A stretch of 64,000 bases of DNA. It comes from Nautilus pompilius. Lineage: Eukaryota; Mollusca; Cephalopoda; Nautilida; Nautilidae. Each line of letters begins with the position of its first letter. The first letter of the stretch is position 1. The stretch covers positions 436,501-500,500 of the forward strand of contig JACATO010000069.1 in the NCBI GenBank assembly GCA_018389105.1, given 5' to 3'. The position numbers and the translations under genes were made by a program. A model generated the notes under the pieces. The model saw only the letters and a list, made by a program, of their open reading frames with translations, was not told where the DNA came from and ran no database searches. Positions 24,901-39,900 of this stretch are shown piece by piece.

Positions 24901-27900
24901 TGTTTAGCCCCTGGCAGGCTGGGTTCCGGAAGGGACGAAGCACGACTGACCAATGTCTCAGATTGTCACATTTCATCACCGACGGGTTCCAGTCAACACA
25001 GCGCAAACGCACTGTTGCTGCCTTCTTCGACTTCAGCAGAGCGTATGACCGAGTCTGGCGCACAGGCCTGCTAATATGAATGTCAGAGCTCGTGTCCCCC
25101 TGCGCTTCATTGAATGGGTGATGGCATGGTTCACCAACCGAACTGCAAGGGTCAGAATCAATGACTCAAAGGGCCACTCGCGTACCTTCAAGGAGGGCTT
25201 ACCACAAGGGTCAGTCCTCTAACCCATGCTCTCCACTATCTATATCAACAGTCTGCTAGGTGAATTTGAGGAGTCTACACACGTCAGTGCATACGCAGAC
25301 GACTTAGTGATCGCGTGTAGCGGTCGTAACAAAACAGAGGTGGCCCAATCCATCCAAAGAGAAGTCGATAAAGTGGTGGCATGGAGCGAGAAGATGAGGT
25401 TTACTTTGAATACCTCCAAATGTGAGACAACCTTCTTCATCCTTGGAAATACAGAGTCTACATGGCAGCCCTACATCTCTATCGCCGGTGTCCGGTTGTC
25501 CTGCAACCCTCATCCAACTTTCCTGGGTATACGCTATGATCGACAACTCTCCTTCGGAGAACATGTCCATAAGCTCTGTCAAACACTTAATCGCCGATTC
25601 GCCGATCAAATCTTCTTCGTGTGTTAGGAGGCACCTCCTGGGGGTGGCATCCCAGGGAACTGAGACAAGTCTATATTGCGACGCTACGCAGCTTAGCTGA
25701 ATACACGAGGCCGGGCTGGACACCCTGATTGTCAGCCACTAACATCGGCAAGCTCGAAAGGGCACAACTAGATGTTGCCCGGACGATCACAGGCCATGTC
25801 CGCACCACCCCAGTTGATGCAGTTCTCACGGAGGCTCGACTTCCAACCCTTGCTTCCCGTTTCCACACCATATCTCTCCGCAAAGCGGACGAATGGGCAA
25901 ATCTTCCCCCATCAGATGACCGCAACAACCTTCTGCATACAACTGTCTGACGCTGCCTAAAACGAAACGACTGGCGCAGCTCTTATCCAAAATGATCTTA
26001 TCCCTCCAGTAACCCCCTTACAACGCTCTTTTCCACCACCCTGGAGCCTCCCCCCTCCTATTCCCGTCATTTACTCCCCTGTTACTAAGTCGATGTCAGT
26101 GTCAACGCAGCTTACCCTCTCCCTCCAAACCATTGCAACACTTCCCGACCATGATTTCCAACTGTTTACAGACGGGTCTACTCGGGATGGTACGTCCAAC
26201 AGTGGTGCTGGGCTAGTGGTCTTGAGTCACGGTGAAGTAGTCCACGAGTGGCATGCCCCAATGGGCACTCATAGCAGCTCATTTCACTCCAAGAGATTTG
26301 CCTTCCTCGAAGCCATTAATTGGCTTCGTGCCAAAAACTGGGCTTCGGCGACCATACTTTGTGACTGCAAGTCATTAGTCCAGGCGATGAATAACCCTTA
26401 TCCTGCTGACCAAGTCGTCATCAACCTCCAAACAGCTGCTGCGGAGATTGCAACAAATAAACAACTACTTGTCGTTTGGATACCAGGACACTGCGACATC
26501 ATCAGTAACGAGCTCATGGATAAGCAGGCAAAGCTAGGCTCCATCTCCGACCAACCCAATGCTCCTGCCGACGCCACTACTCGACGTGCAGTAATTCGCT
26601 GACAATGCCGCCCAGCGCCCGTAACACACCCCTGACTAAAGGAAGTCTTCGCAAAGAAGGCCATCGAGCATGCAGAATCCACCCTCTCCAAAGCCGATAG
26701 AACGGCTCATCCGCTTCTGATGCGGCCACCATCCAGCACTATGGCATTGGCTCCACCAGATTGGCAAAAGCGACGATGCTACCTGTTGACTGTGTGGTGA
26801 AGAGGAGTCCGCGGAACACCTGTGGCTCCGATGTCCAGCCCTGTTGGAGGAGTGTCACTACCGCCAACTTGGCACCTCGATGGAGGAATTGGTCCGCCTC
26901 CCCAATGACAGTCTTGCGCTTCTGAGGAACATCTTCAGGCGCCTGCGGTGATTCAACAACAGCAACAACAAGAGTTTTTCTGGATTTGGTCAGCTAATCC
27001 AAATTTGCTTTTATTTCAGTTGATACAAGCTTGGTGGACCCTGAAGAAGACTGTGTCTACTTTGCAGGAAACTCTCTGGGACTTTGCCCTAAAAAAACTA
27101 AACAGTACATGGATATTCAATTGGAAAAGTGGGCAGAGTTGTAAGTTTTGTTCTTTAATTATTTCCCTTTGAACTTTTTTTTAATAATGAGTGTATTTTT
27201 ATAGGTTTTTCCTGTTAAAAAAAAACTAGTTTCCGTATCATCAAAATAATAATAAAAGTAAAATTGGTAGACATCAAAAAAGATTTAGGTAGATGCATTT
27301 CTTTTATTTTCATAACAAAAAAAAAAAGAATTGTGGACTGTTTTTGCTTCATTTACTACTAAATGAACATTGTGTCTAGAATCCTGGTTAATTTTGTGTC
27401 TATAGGAGTGGAGTGACTCCATTCTCTCTTCCTAACAGCAAGCTTAATACTGTTAAAGAGTGGAATGATGGCTATTTTCTTGAAGAATAGTGCTCATGTC
27501 CTACTCCTGCTTTGGCCTTGGTGCACTCTACTACCCTGTGATCCATGGTGTCAATCCTGGGGTGCATCAGGTGTACTTGCACTTCTAAGATAAATGCTAT
27601 TTTAAATATTTTTATTCAATTTTGTTAAAATCATAATTGCCTAACTAACTTTTCACTGCTAGCATAATTTTGTGTGATTGAATAATTTTGTTTGCTTAAA
27701 ACTATGAATATTGTTAACGTAATTTTTTACATGTAATGCATTCTACACCACAATAATAATAATAATAGATGTATGCCTGTGTATGTGACCACAGTCTGAA
27801 AGAGGGATCAAGACATTCAACAACTATCTTAGGTACCTCAAAACCCTGATATAAATCAGATCAAGCATCTCTAGGAGCATCTGGATCATCGGTTGAGAGT

Positions 27901-30900
27901 AACCCATCCACAGCAAGTTAATATAATGGAGTTAAAGGAAGTTCTTTTGCGGATAGATTTCGAGGAACCTGAACCAGATTATAATATACACTATCTTTGA
28001 TTCAATGCAAAACAGGGTAGAGTCTCCAAGTTAATAGGTGGCTTGATCAAGTACCAACATAAAGAATCTCACTTTGTTGCTCACTTTTGTTTGATATTTT
28101 CCACAGCAAACTTTCCAAATTATTATGGCTGGGCAGGGTAGGTGAGCTTTTGGCTAAAGGCCTGCTTAATATTCTTTTTAAGAGAAATGTAGTAACTCCA
28201 TATAGGTGATTGTTCCAGGCATCCATGGTAAAGATGACTGTTCAAGAAACTATTTGATATTGTAAGTAAATGCATCTTGCAAGAACTCTAGCAGAACTAG
28301 AGAGGTGATGGCACATATTTTTAATTTAATAGCTCCACTAGGGAAAATATAGAAGCTCATCAGTGTAGGAATGCAGAAAGGAAGTGCTCATTTAGGTAAC
28401 AGTTGAATTGACCAAAGAGCACTTTGACTGAATTCTACAGAATGACCTCCAACTATTGAAATTTACTTTCTTTAAAACAGTTTGTGAAATATGCTTAAAG
28501 AAATTATACTCAATTTGAAAGAAAGCTTCTAAAAACACCACTAAAAAAACAGCTCTGTGAATAAATAAATTAAATTAATCAGTGAAATGGTGTTCAGAAA
28601 CATTTTTGGTGATAAGTTGTCTGTATCATTAGTTTCAAGGGAATTTCCATAAACTTAAACTTTCATTGTTGATGCCATAGCTCTCTTGTCAAGAAACCAT
28701 AAAAGACTGTAAGTGTGTCATAGTTGTGCATAGCTGCACAATGTTTACATGGATTCTGAGCTTTGTCTTTTGTTTCTTTAGAAGAGCTCAGAAAAAAAAA
28801 AAGTGTTTTCTGAGTTGATACAAGCATATTCAGTTATTTAATCCTTTCTTCTTGGAGAAACTCTGTCCTGATCTTCAGAATCTAAGGACATCTCACAGCA
28901 AGGAACTGGTGATCAAGCAAATTATCAGATACTGTTTTGGGGTCTTGATTGGTGGTTAAAATGCAAGCCAGTTACGAGTTATCTACTGAGTCACTTCTAC
29001 ATATACTAGGAAAACCCTATTATAGATTCATTTTTAGATGTGGGTGGAAACTGGAGTTCCTTTGTTGTAGCTGGCTTGTGAAAAAGGAGAATAAACTTAA
29101 CTGATCCTGGCCCTCAAACATGGGAGTGTGGTTATCTCTTACACACATTTAGTAATTTTTTTATTAGTTATGTTCTCATTGGAATCGAATTTCTGACTAG
29201 TTGTAATATATTTTAAAACCATGAATTTGAGCTTTTCTTTCATTTGGAACCTCGACAAGCCATGATGGCTTCTCGCCTCTTTGTTGAATATTTGGTGTCA
29301 TCTGGCAAACTGTAGAACAGGAATGTATGTTTGATGTGCTGTACATCACCCCTGACCACTGACATTAAATAATGCATAATCTATTTTATTTTTATAATGT
29401 TTAACAGTTTTTGACTCACAAAAAATTTGAGTTGAAATATTTTTCAAACTTTCTTCTCTACATCTGCTATGATGTGAAACTGTGCTCCAGTACTTTGGTG
29501 GTTTATTTTGTTTGTGTTTTTTTTGAGAATTTCAGAGGTATAATGGGTCATTTAAATGGCGAGTTACCTTGGGCTCTGTGTGATGAATGCTTGGATGAAG
29601 ATATTGCAAAGCTTGTTGGTATGTACAGTAAGAAAGCAGTGTGGGCTATATGATACAGTAAACAGCCTGTATCCAATGCTATTGGGAATGGGAGATGGTC
29701 AGATATCTGAATGAATCATTTGTTTTTAAAGAAATCTTGCTGCTTATCCAACAGTAATTTTCTTATTGTTTATTTTTCCTCAATACTAAGAACTACACAC
29801 TTTTCTTTCTTTGGATTGCCTGCTGAAACACTAGCTAAACTATTATTAGTATTATTGGATAACACATTGCAATGGTTACAATTATTATCACTGATAAAAA
29901 TTACTGGAAAGGGAGAACACAATCAATTAAAAAGTGAGAAGTGTAAAAGGTGCTAACCATCTGATAAGAAGCAAACTGAGCATGTGCAGACAATGGATGC
30001 AGCTCCCCTGGTGACCAACTCATGAACTACAAAGTTTGGATAGAAATGAACTGATCTTGGCTTATATTGGAAAAGTTGGATAACTGGACAATTGGTTATC
30101 TGGAGACATAATAACAGGTTACTATTGTAGTACCTTTCATAGAGGTCTGCTTATTAAATAATGAAGTTTTAACTCTATAATTTGCTTTTGTTTTTAAATT
30201 CTTAGCTTCTGACTTGCCAGTTTTCCTCAGTATCCAAATAATTAAGTAGCAATGATAACATAAATAGTAACTAATGGACTCTGCATGTAGCAGCTATAAT
30301 AGCATTAAGAGACTAGTTTTTGGCAGGGTGCTAGCAAGAGGGCTTCAATACTAGGTTTAGATAATATGCTAATCTCTGATAACAGTCTACTAGTTTAGAT
30401 TTCTGGTATTTTTAATAGCAATTAAATGACATAACAATAAATAATGCTGTGAAAAGTAATTAAAAGTTGAAGATGAAAAAGATTTTTTAACATACTATCC
30501 AAACAAAGATAACCACAGATCGATTTTCTCGCATGAAATTTTTACTTGAATCCTAGCATGAAAAAATTCATCTAAGCTCAAAGTCAGAAATAAATGGATG
30601 AATTCTAATTAACAATATTAAAGTTTTGGTAAGGAAATTAATATGAGGATTTGACATTGAAATATTCTTTTCTGAGAGAAGTTGGCTCTCTCCCTCTATC
30701 TCTTAATTGGAGTTCTACTTGGCTAATCTTATTAGCTTAGGTTTTTTACAGGTTCCTTATAAGAAGTTTATTTGATTGTGAGAAACTTTAGCACAGTTAG
30801 GACCAGGCAACTTGAACAGTGCTAAACAGTAAATTGGACATTTATTAACCTCCCTCCCTCCTTTATTAACATGCATTGCTTTTTTAAAACAACACCTGAA

Positions 30901-33900
30901 TCCTTCAGTAAAAATTCTTCTAACATGTTTATGACCAATGTGAAGTGTTCCTTACTGTTTATGAAATAGATTAATAAAATGAAATTTTGTTACTACTGTA
31001 TGCTGTTCACTTAATAATAATAATAATAATAATAATTTTATTTTTGATGGCTCTCTTTTTCCAGAGCAGAGAAGGGTGAAGTTGCTATCATATCATGAAT
31101 GGGTTAACTATAAATCTTCATCTGTTGCTTGTAAGTATTGCTGCTGCTTTGCTTGTTTTTATTTGATTCATTGTCAGAGGACAAAGGTGCTAAATATTCA
31201 CCAGATTCTGATTGTTTTTGTTTGTTTCAAATGAATTTTGTATGTATACCAAATGTATCCTCTATCTCTTTAAAACAATTTTTTTCAGATTTCCTTCTAC
31301 AGACCAACTAGGCAGAGACACAAAGTTCTGCTTGAAGACCATGCATTTCCATCAGACTATGTATGTGTGTGTGTGAACATTTTTAACTTTTAAATTAAAA
31401 TTCCTTATTTTTTTTGTCTTTTTTTCTTTATTTATTAAGATCATTTTGGGATTGACCTAAAGGTTTTGGTCACTGCCTTATCAGTTGCTAGGTGCCTGCT
31501 GAAACACTAGCTAAACTATTATTAGTATTATTGGATAACATATCGCAATGGTTACAATTATTATCACTGATAAAAATTACTGGAAAGGGAGAACACAATC
31601 AATCAAAAAGTGAGAAGTGTAAAAGATGCTAACCATCTGATAAGAAGCAAACTGAGCATGTGCAGACAATGGATGCAGCTTCCTTGGTGACCAACTCATG
31701 AACTACAAAGTTTGGACAGAAATGAACTGATCTTGGCTTATATTGGAAAAGATGAAACTTTTGCTAACAGACAGTATACAATATTCTTAACTAAAAAGAG
31801 AGAAACCGCTTTGTTGTATCGGGTTTGTAGTGGTTTATTTCCTTTCAAAAATAGAATTTCAACCTGTGGTCAGAAGAAAACCTTTCTATATAGCCAGACA
31901 TCAGCCTCATTCTAGTCATTTTTTTTTTAAATTTTGTATCTGTGTATTTTGGCTGCATTTTATATATTAAAGAATCTTTGAGAATTTTAATCCAGAATTC
32001 TAATTTGGATATAAAGAGATTTTCCTGAAGCATTCCCTTTTTTCTCACATGGGTAACAGGACTTAATTGCATCTCAACATATGTGTTTGTGGTTGTTTGG
32101 TTTGTTTGTTTGCTTATTTGTTTGTATGTGTGCATGCATGCACATATACAGTGCTCCCTCACCTATTGCGGTTAATGCGTTCCAGACCCACCCGCAATAG
32201 GTGAAAATCCGCGAAGTAGAAACCACATTTATTATTTATTATTTAAATATATTTAAACACATTTTAAACCATTATCCACGTGTTCGTTGGCGCCACGATC
32301 TTGAGCATGTTGAGTGTACGTATCATACAGAGACTTTGCCTTTGTGCAGATTGTGTTGCTATCCAGCGCGATATTCTTTTTTTTGCAATTACTAATCCAG
32401 AGAGACAATGCAGATTCCATCCTAACCATCACTACCTTATTATACGACGTTACAACCCTCTTGGCAGTTTTATTGAAAGAAACAGCTGCCGTCGATCTTA
32501 TATTCTTCTCGTCCTCCTTAATATAACGTACCGTAGATTCATTGAGGCCAAAGTGGTGCCCTACAGCCGCATACATTCTCCCTTCCTTAAGCATGTCGAG
32601 AAGTTTCGCCTTTTCGACGATGGGTAGAGTCTTCCTTGAGCGCTTGGATTCAGGTTCAGAAGACTTAGAAGATGCAGGACGCTTGGGTGGCATTGCAGGG
32701 ATTGAAATAAAGTTCAAGCTTTAACGTAAAACACAAAGCAGAGCACCGCAGAGAAACACTACACGCAGCGAGATGTGGGATGCTTCTACATGGGACAACA
32801 GCGCCACTGATGCCGCTGTCACTGAGCCATTCAGCGTCCAGGATACAAAACACCATGCTCTGATTGGCCGCCTCCCAACCATCAGCCAATAGCGTGCCGA
32901 GCACGATCTCACCTGGGCAGAAGCAGCCGCAGTTGTACTCCGTTTTCCATACGCTAGCATCTGTCTCTGTTTTTAGTACAAGCCCGCTACGCCACTACGT
33001 AGTTTTATTTAAATTTCGATTTAATATTCTTTTAATAATGTACATACATATATATTTTTTTACTTTAATTTGTTTTTTACTATTTTATAATGTTATTTTT
33101 AGTATATTTTACTTAAAAATAATTAAAATAATAAATTTTAAAAATTTTATATTTCTCGAAAATACCGCGATATAGCGAAAAATCTGCGATATAAAATTAG
33201 ATATGTATGATTTGAAAACCCGCGATGTAGTGAAGCCGCGATATAGCGAGGGAGCACTGTACACCATATTGGTTCTAATTGCTGCTCAGGTGTTTAAAGT
33301 TATGAGTGAGCAGTTAATAAGGCCAGAAAGAATTAAAATCTACTGAAAATGAAACTCAAACCCTCCAGCAATCAGCAACATCGTATGCATTGCTACATAG
33401 GAGCTAAACTCTGAGAATATCTCCAAGTGATAATGCAGGCCATGACAGCATAAATGCATGTGTGATGAAAGAATGAAAAAGAACAACACCAAACCATTAC
33501 TGAAGTGTCAATGACACATGAAGTGGTGAAAAAAAATTGACATCTAAAAAGCAAAATCTCCTGGATACATTCTTTTTCTTTCTGGGAAGAGGCATGAAAT
33601 AAAGTACGAATGGAAATGAATCAACTGCTCTTGGTTTTGCACAGTTTTATCGCAGGATTTAAGTCACTTTTCAATATCGGTGTAGACTTTATCATGGTGT
33701 CATTTTATAGTGGCTTTTTTCACTGTGCTTGATACTTCAGCTGGCCATCATTTGAATTAGAATCCATATTTTCACAACTTATTGTCATCTGTGCTTTCTA
33801 GATCATTAGATTGCCCATCTTGAAACTTTTTCTGGTCACATAAGGAGATAGGAATTCCACTAATTTTTGGCCCACTGAAGGATGGACATGTCATGGCCCC

Positions 33901-36900
33901 GATTTTCTTTTAGTTTACCATCCAGTCATCCTATTGCATATTTTCCTTGACATTCACCATTTTATAGATGTGCCTTTACAAGAAATTACTGCCTTATGGA
34001 TCTTTACAGTCTGAATATCAAAACAATAATTAGTTGGGTTTATTGTGTCAAAAATGCCTTTTTACACCATAACACATACAAAGAATAAATACCCAGTATT
34101 TTGTTTAAAAAATGTTAAAAGTTAACACTTTTACTTCCTTTTTATTTACTCTGACTGGCTCTGGTCATTTTTTAAATCTTGCCACCAGATATGCCAATTT
34201 TCAGATTTTGGAAATACTTTGTTTTGAATATTCAAAATTAACTCTCTTAAAATTTTTTTCATTTTGATAGTACGCCATAGAATCTCAGATTAGGCTTCAT
34301 GGTTATGATCCTGAGACTAGCATCATTTGCATGAAACCAAGGCAGGTAAGAAATAGCATATTATGACTGTTAAATAAACAAGCATGTTCAAAAGGTATTT
34401 AGTGTCTTATCTGAATACTTCGTTTTATTTTTCTTTTCCTTCTCTTCCTTTTTTTTTTTTTTTAATCAACAAAGTTGTACTTTAAGCCATTGTGTTGTTA
34501 GTGTGTATTTGTTTAACTGACAGATTTGCCATCATAACTAGTATTATTTAACAAACAAACCATCTTCAAGAGAACTGTCTGTACATAGCATAGCCCGTTA
34601 CCTGCCGTCACCAACGATGAAGAAATACAAATGGTTGCACTGTTGTATCTGGCTAAGAATAGTATATACTCAGTGGGTGGCCAGGAAAGGGAAACTAAGA
34701 TATGTGAAATTACTTGACATTTTCAGGCTTTTGTCATTAGCTTTGTTATAAAATTATCACTGTTTTGGTAAACTCTTCCTCTCATTATCCATTAATTTTG
34801 ACTTTGTTGTTGATAATGCCTCTTGACTCTAGTTAGAAATCTTGATTATTTATTTTTTTTTGTGTAGGTTGTTAGTTAAATCCATGAACTGCTGGCTGCT
34901 GATCAAATGCTTTACCCACTGAACCAGTGAGGCTTCTTTTTTTTTTAAAATTTTTTGTACATCCATATATTTATGGATAATTGTGTATTGGTCCTGACAG
35001 TAATCTTATAAATATATGAGTGTACTTTCCACAGAAATTAATCCTCTGATTAGGGATAAAAACTGTCTGGTCTGTATTCAGTATCCAGAGTTATTTGTTA
35101 ATTGTGATTATTCTTTGTAACTTTTTTTTGTTTATGGCCTTTAGCTTCACCTAGGAAAGGGGGCTGGGTTTCGTTTTAAAAAAAGAAAAAGAAGGGGCAG
35201 GTGCAGCACCCTTCTAATAATATCTAGCTGGGACTCCGCTAGCACTATGAAGATCCCTCCCATCTTTCTCTGGTCGTTGATTCCATCTATTTTCTTTAAT
35301 TTAAAAAAACAAACCCTGCAGTCTTATGCCCATCTTTGGGTGTGCCACAATCATTGTTTTGTATAAATCATTCCAGGGAGAACACATCCTTCGCAGGGAA
35401 GACATTTTAGAGATGATAGAAAAGGAAGGAGAATCCATTGTTGTCATTTGCTTCAGTGGACTTCAATATTACACTGGTCAGTTGTTTGACATGGAGGCCA
35501 TTACCAAAGCTGGACAGGCCAAGGTAGGTATAATGTGCTGGTGTTCACTGCACATGTACTAGGGCACTATCATCTGCTGACTGATGTAACTGAAAATTAG
35601 CAATTTTTTGTTTACTAAACTATCTCATTATCATAGATCACAGTAGGCGGCGGGGGGAACTAGATTGTGGCTTTGTTTCAATGGAAAAAATTTAAAAATA
35701 AATCTGGATTTAAAAAAAAAAATATATATAGTGTGTGTGTGTGTGTGTGTATACATGTATAAACAGTATTGGAAAAAATTATGGAAACAAAAGATATGCA
35801 CAAATAATGAGTAATTACAACTGGGTGTTCCAAGTATGCTGTAGCCCCTCAACAATTTATCCAAGGTATCTGTCATATGAATTTTCTGTAGTCAAATAAC
35901 TCCATATGGCCTCAATGATGTTCATATTAGGACTTTGTGCAGGCCAAGGCAATTTTGTATGTGTTCCATTAATCTTTTTATGTTACAGATAGTTTTTAAC
36001 CACATTGGCTACATGCTTGAGGTCATTGGCATGTTGAAAGATGAATCTTCACCCAATGAGATGGCTTCCTGAAGGAATAGCATGATGGATGAGAACATGC
36101 CTATGCCTGTACCTGTTGGCAGTCAGTATACCTTTGATTTTATGCAAATCTCTGACATGCAGCTGCACACTTGCATTGATTCACTGCTATGCTTCACTGT
36201 AGCAATTGTAGACTGACTTTTATACTGCTCCTTGGTTTGTCTTTAAACAAACTGCCAATTATTATTGCCAAATAGTTAAAAAAATTTTCAGGTTTGCTCA
36301 TCTCTTTTGCCAATTTCAGCTTTGACATTTGGTTGCCTCTTCTAGGAAAAGGTTTTCTGGCAGCTACACATCCATTGAGATCACTTTTCACTAATGTGTG
36401 TCTTACTCTTCTTAAAGAAATATTAGCATCCATTCTTGTAGCTAGTTCATCTTTACTGGCTTTGGCTTTCTTTCTTGACTGCATCTATTGTTGACAGTAC
36501 CAGTTTCAAGTATCTTCAGAGTCTTGCATGCAGTTCCTGAAACATGAAGTCAGGCTGCAGTCAGTTGCATAGAGTATTTTTCACTAGCTAAGACTGATTT
36601 CTATACACTTGTCATGTGATATTTTCTTCCAAGGAGCCATAGTGTTCACCACACATTCTCCAGCACTTCCTGTGCTTTCTTCACAGTCCTGTGGGTGTGG
36701 GACTTTCTGATTACTTGCATGATGACCAATCACAGTGCACTGTGTCAGAACATGAGATGCGATTTTATCATATGTTGTTTGCATTTTATACCCAGTTTTT
36801 CTTCTATTTCCATAATTATTTCCAATACTGTATATAATTTTATTTTATCATATGATAGCTGTAAATGAATTTGAAGCAGAATAGAAAATATTTTCTAAGA

Positions 36901-39900
36901 GTAGTGTGATAGAGGTAGCTGTTTTATTTTGTCTGGGCCATAGATACTTGGGAATGTTTACAGTTCATAGAGTCCATGAAAGATCACATTATCCATCCCT
37001 GCTGGCCAAGGTGACTCAGCCTGTGCTGTTGGTGTCTGGTCTGATATGACTGCAATGAAGTCCCTCACAGTTGTAACGTCGAGAATTATCCCATGATCAT
37101 TGAATATTATTGAGTTTATGACTTCAGTGGGGAATGAACCTACTAGAGCAGTGGTTCTCAACCAGTGGGTTGTGACCCCCAAAGGGGTTGCAAAGTGTTT
37201 TCTGGGGGAGTCACGGAACCCTGGAAGTCTCAATTTTTGTAGTATGACTGAGTCAAGAAACTGTTCATGAGTATGTATTTGTTTTGTTTATATGTACCGT
37301 ATTTGCTGGCTTATAAAATGCACTTTTTTCCAGAAAAAGTATACAAAAATTAACCTGCGTCCAATAGCTGGTATCACTGATAGGAGGCCAAGCGCTGAAG
37401 GTCTAAGACTTGTCTCCCAGGCACTCCCAGTTGCATCACAGGCCTCTGTGGTAACACACTTGCATCACCGGCTCCCCGCAGCTTCCTGTCACTCTGCCAC
37501 CCTCATAGAAACACCGGACAATACACAATGACAACAAAGGCTGGAACTCGAACTGTTACCACAGTAAGACTGATGCAATTGAGCTGCGCTCCCATTGGCT
37601 AATGCCATTGGGGCCTGCAGCTAAAAGACTCAGACCACGACGCCTGGGGCAGAGCACACTACAAGGACTGGACTGTGACTTCGGCCAGACGCACACTAGC
37701 CAGCTCGATTTTAGGCGAACTTTGGCACTAAGCTGTCAATATATTCAAATAAAACTCTTATTTATGTGATTTTTTTTTTTGCTAAATTTATTCTTTGATT
37801 TTTTTCAATTATGGAAGTGTAGCAGGGGGTCGCAGGTCTTTTGAGTATTAGAAAAAGGTCCACGAGTCCAAAAAGATTGAGAACCACTGTTCTAGAAGAA
37901 CTCATCTGCTTTGGAGAAGAAAGCATCTGAAGTGTCTGGAAAAGAAACAATAAAGAATGGACTGGTTCAGCACAGATCCGACTAGGGACAAAACTGCAAC
38001 TGCCACTGATGAACAAGCGAGTTGTGCACTACACCAACCCACTGCTTAGTACTTAGAAAATTACAATCTTAAACATCAAAATAACTTCCACCAGTCTAGC
38101 AAATGTTTAGAGAAGCATAAGGCGAACGTCTAAATAAGTTTATCACTGTATGTATTATCATTACCAAATTAGCAACAAGGGTGAAAGCAGACGAGGTTTT
38201 CATTTCATCAAAACTTCTTTGATATCTTTACTCGTTTTTTTTTTTTTTTTTAATCTTTTCTTGCTTTATTTCTTGTCTTTCATGGAGATGTCAACAATTT
38301 TATGTAAGGAAAAGAACAAAAGGATGTTCAAATGAAACCTGGCCGTAAATGAATCGCTGTACTTTCACCCAGCCAGGTTTCATTGACCGTCTAGTAAATT
38401 TTTTTTTTTTTTAGATTTTTTGATATTTAAAAGTGTTGCTATCATTTGTTACCAGTGTAATCAAAGGTCCTAAATTGTACTTTATAGTTTATGCATGTAT
38501 GTTTTTATTTTGAAGTCTTCATAATGATGACAATAATGTGTTTATTTCATTTTTATGTGTGCCTAATCCTGAAATCACAAACATTACATTTTTAACTTTC
38601 AATAAGTATCTACTAATTTTTTAGATAATATTTTCAATTTCAAAAACTGATTTCTCTCCAGGGCTGTTATGTTGGTTTTGACCTGGCACATGCTATAGGA
38701 AACGTTGAAGTTTTTCTTCATGATTGGAACGTTGACTTTGCTTGCTGGTGCTCTTACAAGGTAATAAAAGCTCAGACTGTGGTACTTCAGCTATGTCTGC
38801 CATGGTTTTCTTTAACTAGCTGTGAAGTGACTGAAATGGAATGAAATGCTTTTTGTTGCTACAAACATATTGTATACTGAGAACTGTGATCACTGTACCA
38901 TTTCTGCTGTTGGAAGGATTATATGGTGCACAGAATGTCTGCCAAATTCAGCTAGTTTCAGAATCACATTTATTTAGCAGTTTATTTAATATGATAAAGT
39001 GTGAAAAACAAAATCTCATTCAGTGGTCTTTCAGTATAGGAAATATTGCTTAGAAAGTATTCCTTTCTCAACAGCACTTCATTGTTACTGCAGTAGACTT
39101 GATCTCTTCCTTGAGGCAATTGATCATTCTTGCATAGCATCTGATGATCTTTGATCTTTCCAAGCTTTTATAACTTCTGCTACCCATGTTGTTCTGTTAT
39201 TCAGCTTACATCTCTGTTTGTATCTGCTGTCTTTGCTGTTCAGCTTACATGTCTGCTGACTGTTTTTTTAGCTTATAATCCATAACCTGCCATTACTGTT
39301 CTGCCTACATCTCTGCTGAAACCAACTGGGGGTAACTTTGAAATTAGTTTTTGGCTCTATTTTAGAGAAAGTGAGAGAGATTTTACTGTTACTTTAAACA
39401 CTATTTAACTTGATTGTTTTATTTTTCTAAAAATGAACCACTTCTATCAACCCTAACAGGTCTCTGGTTTATTTTGCAGATTAAGTATGGTAACACAGAT
39501 GAATGATAAGAAAATTAGAACTAAATTCTCGGACAATTAAATTCATTGGAGATGCTAATTTTTTCGAGTATTTTTTCACGAAAACATTGAGTTCATTTAG
39601 TCAGTAGTTAAGACCTTTTTAAAAAAAAAAACTTACTTGAATTAGACTATAACCCTGTGCAATATTTCCAAGCTTTTATGTAGTCCCACATTTTACATTC
39701 CCCCACCCCACAACACTAGGTGAATCTTTAATGGGTAACTTCCAATAATCACCCTCTGCCTTTTTCAACCCCAGGAAAGCTCCTGGTTAACAGTGGAAAT
39801 AAATATACTTGAGTACCTGCTGTAGGTGGCATTTGCAGTTAAAGTGAGACCCTGCCTGACTGGAATTTGTCCTTATTTCCAGTATGTGAATGCTAGCGCT

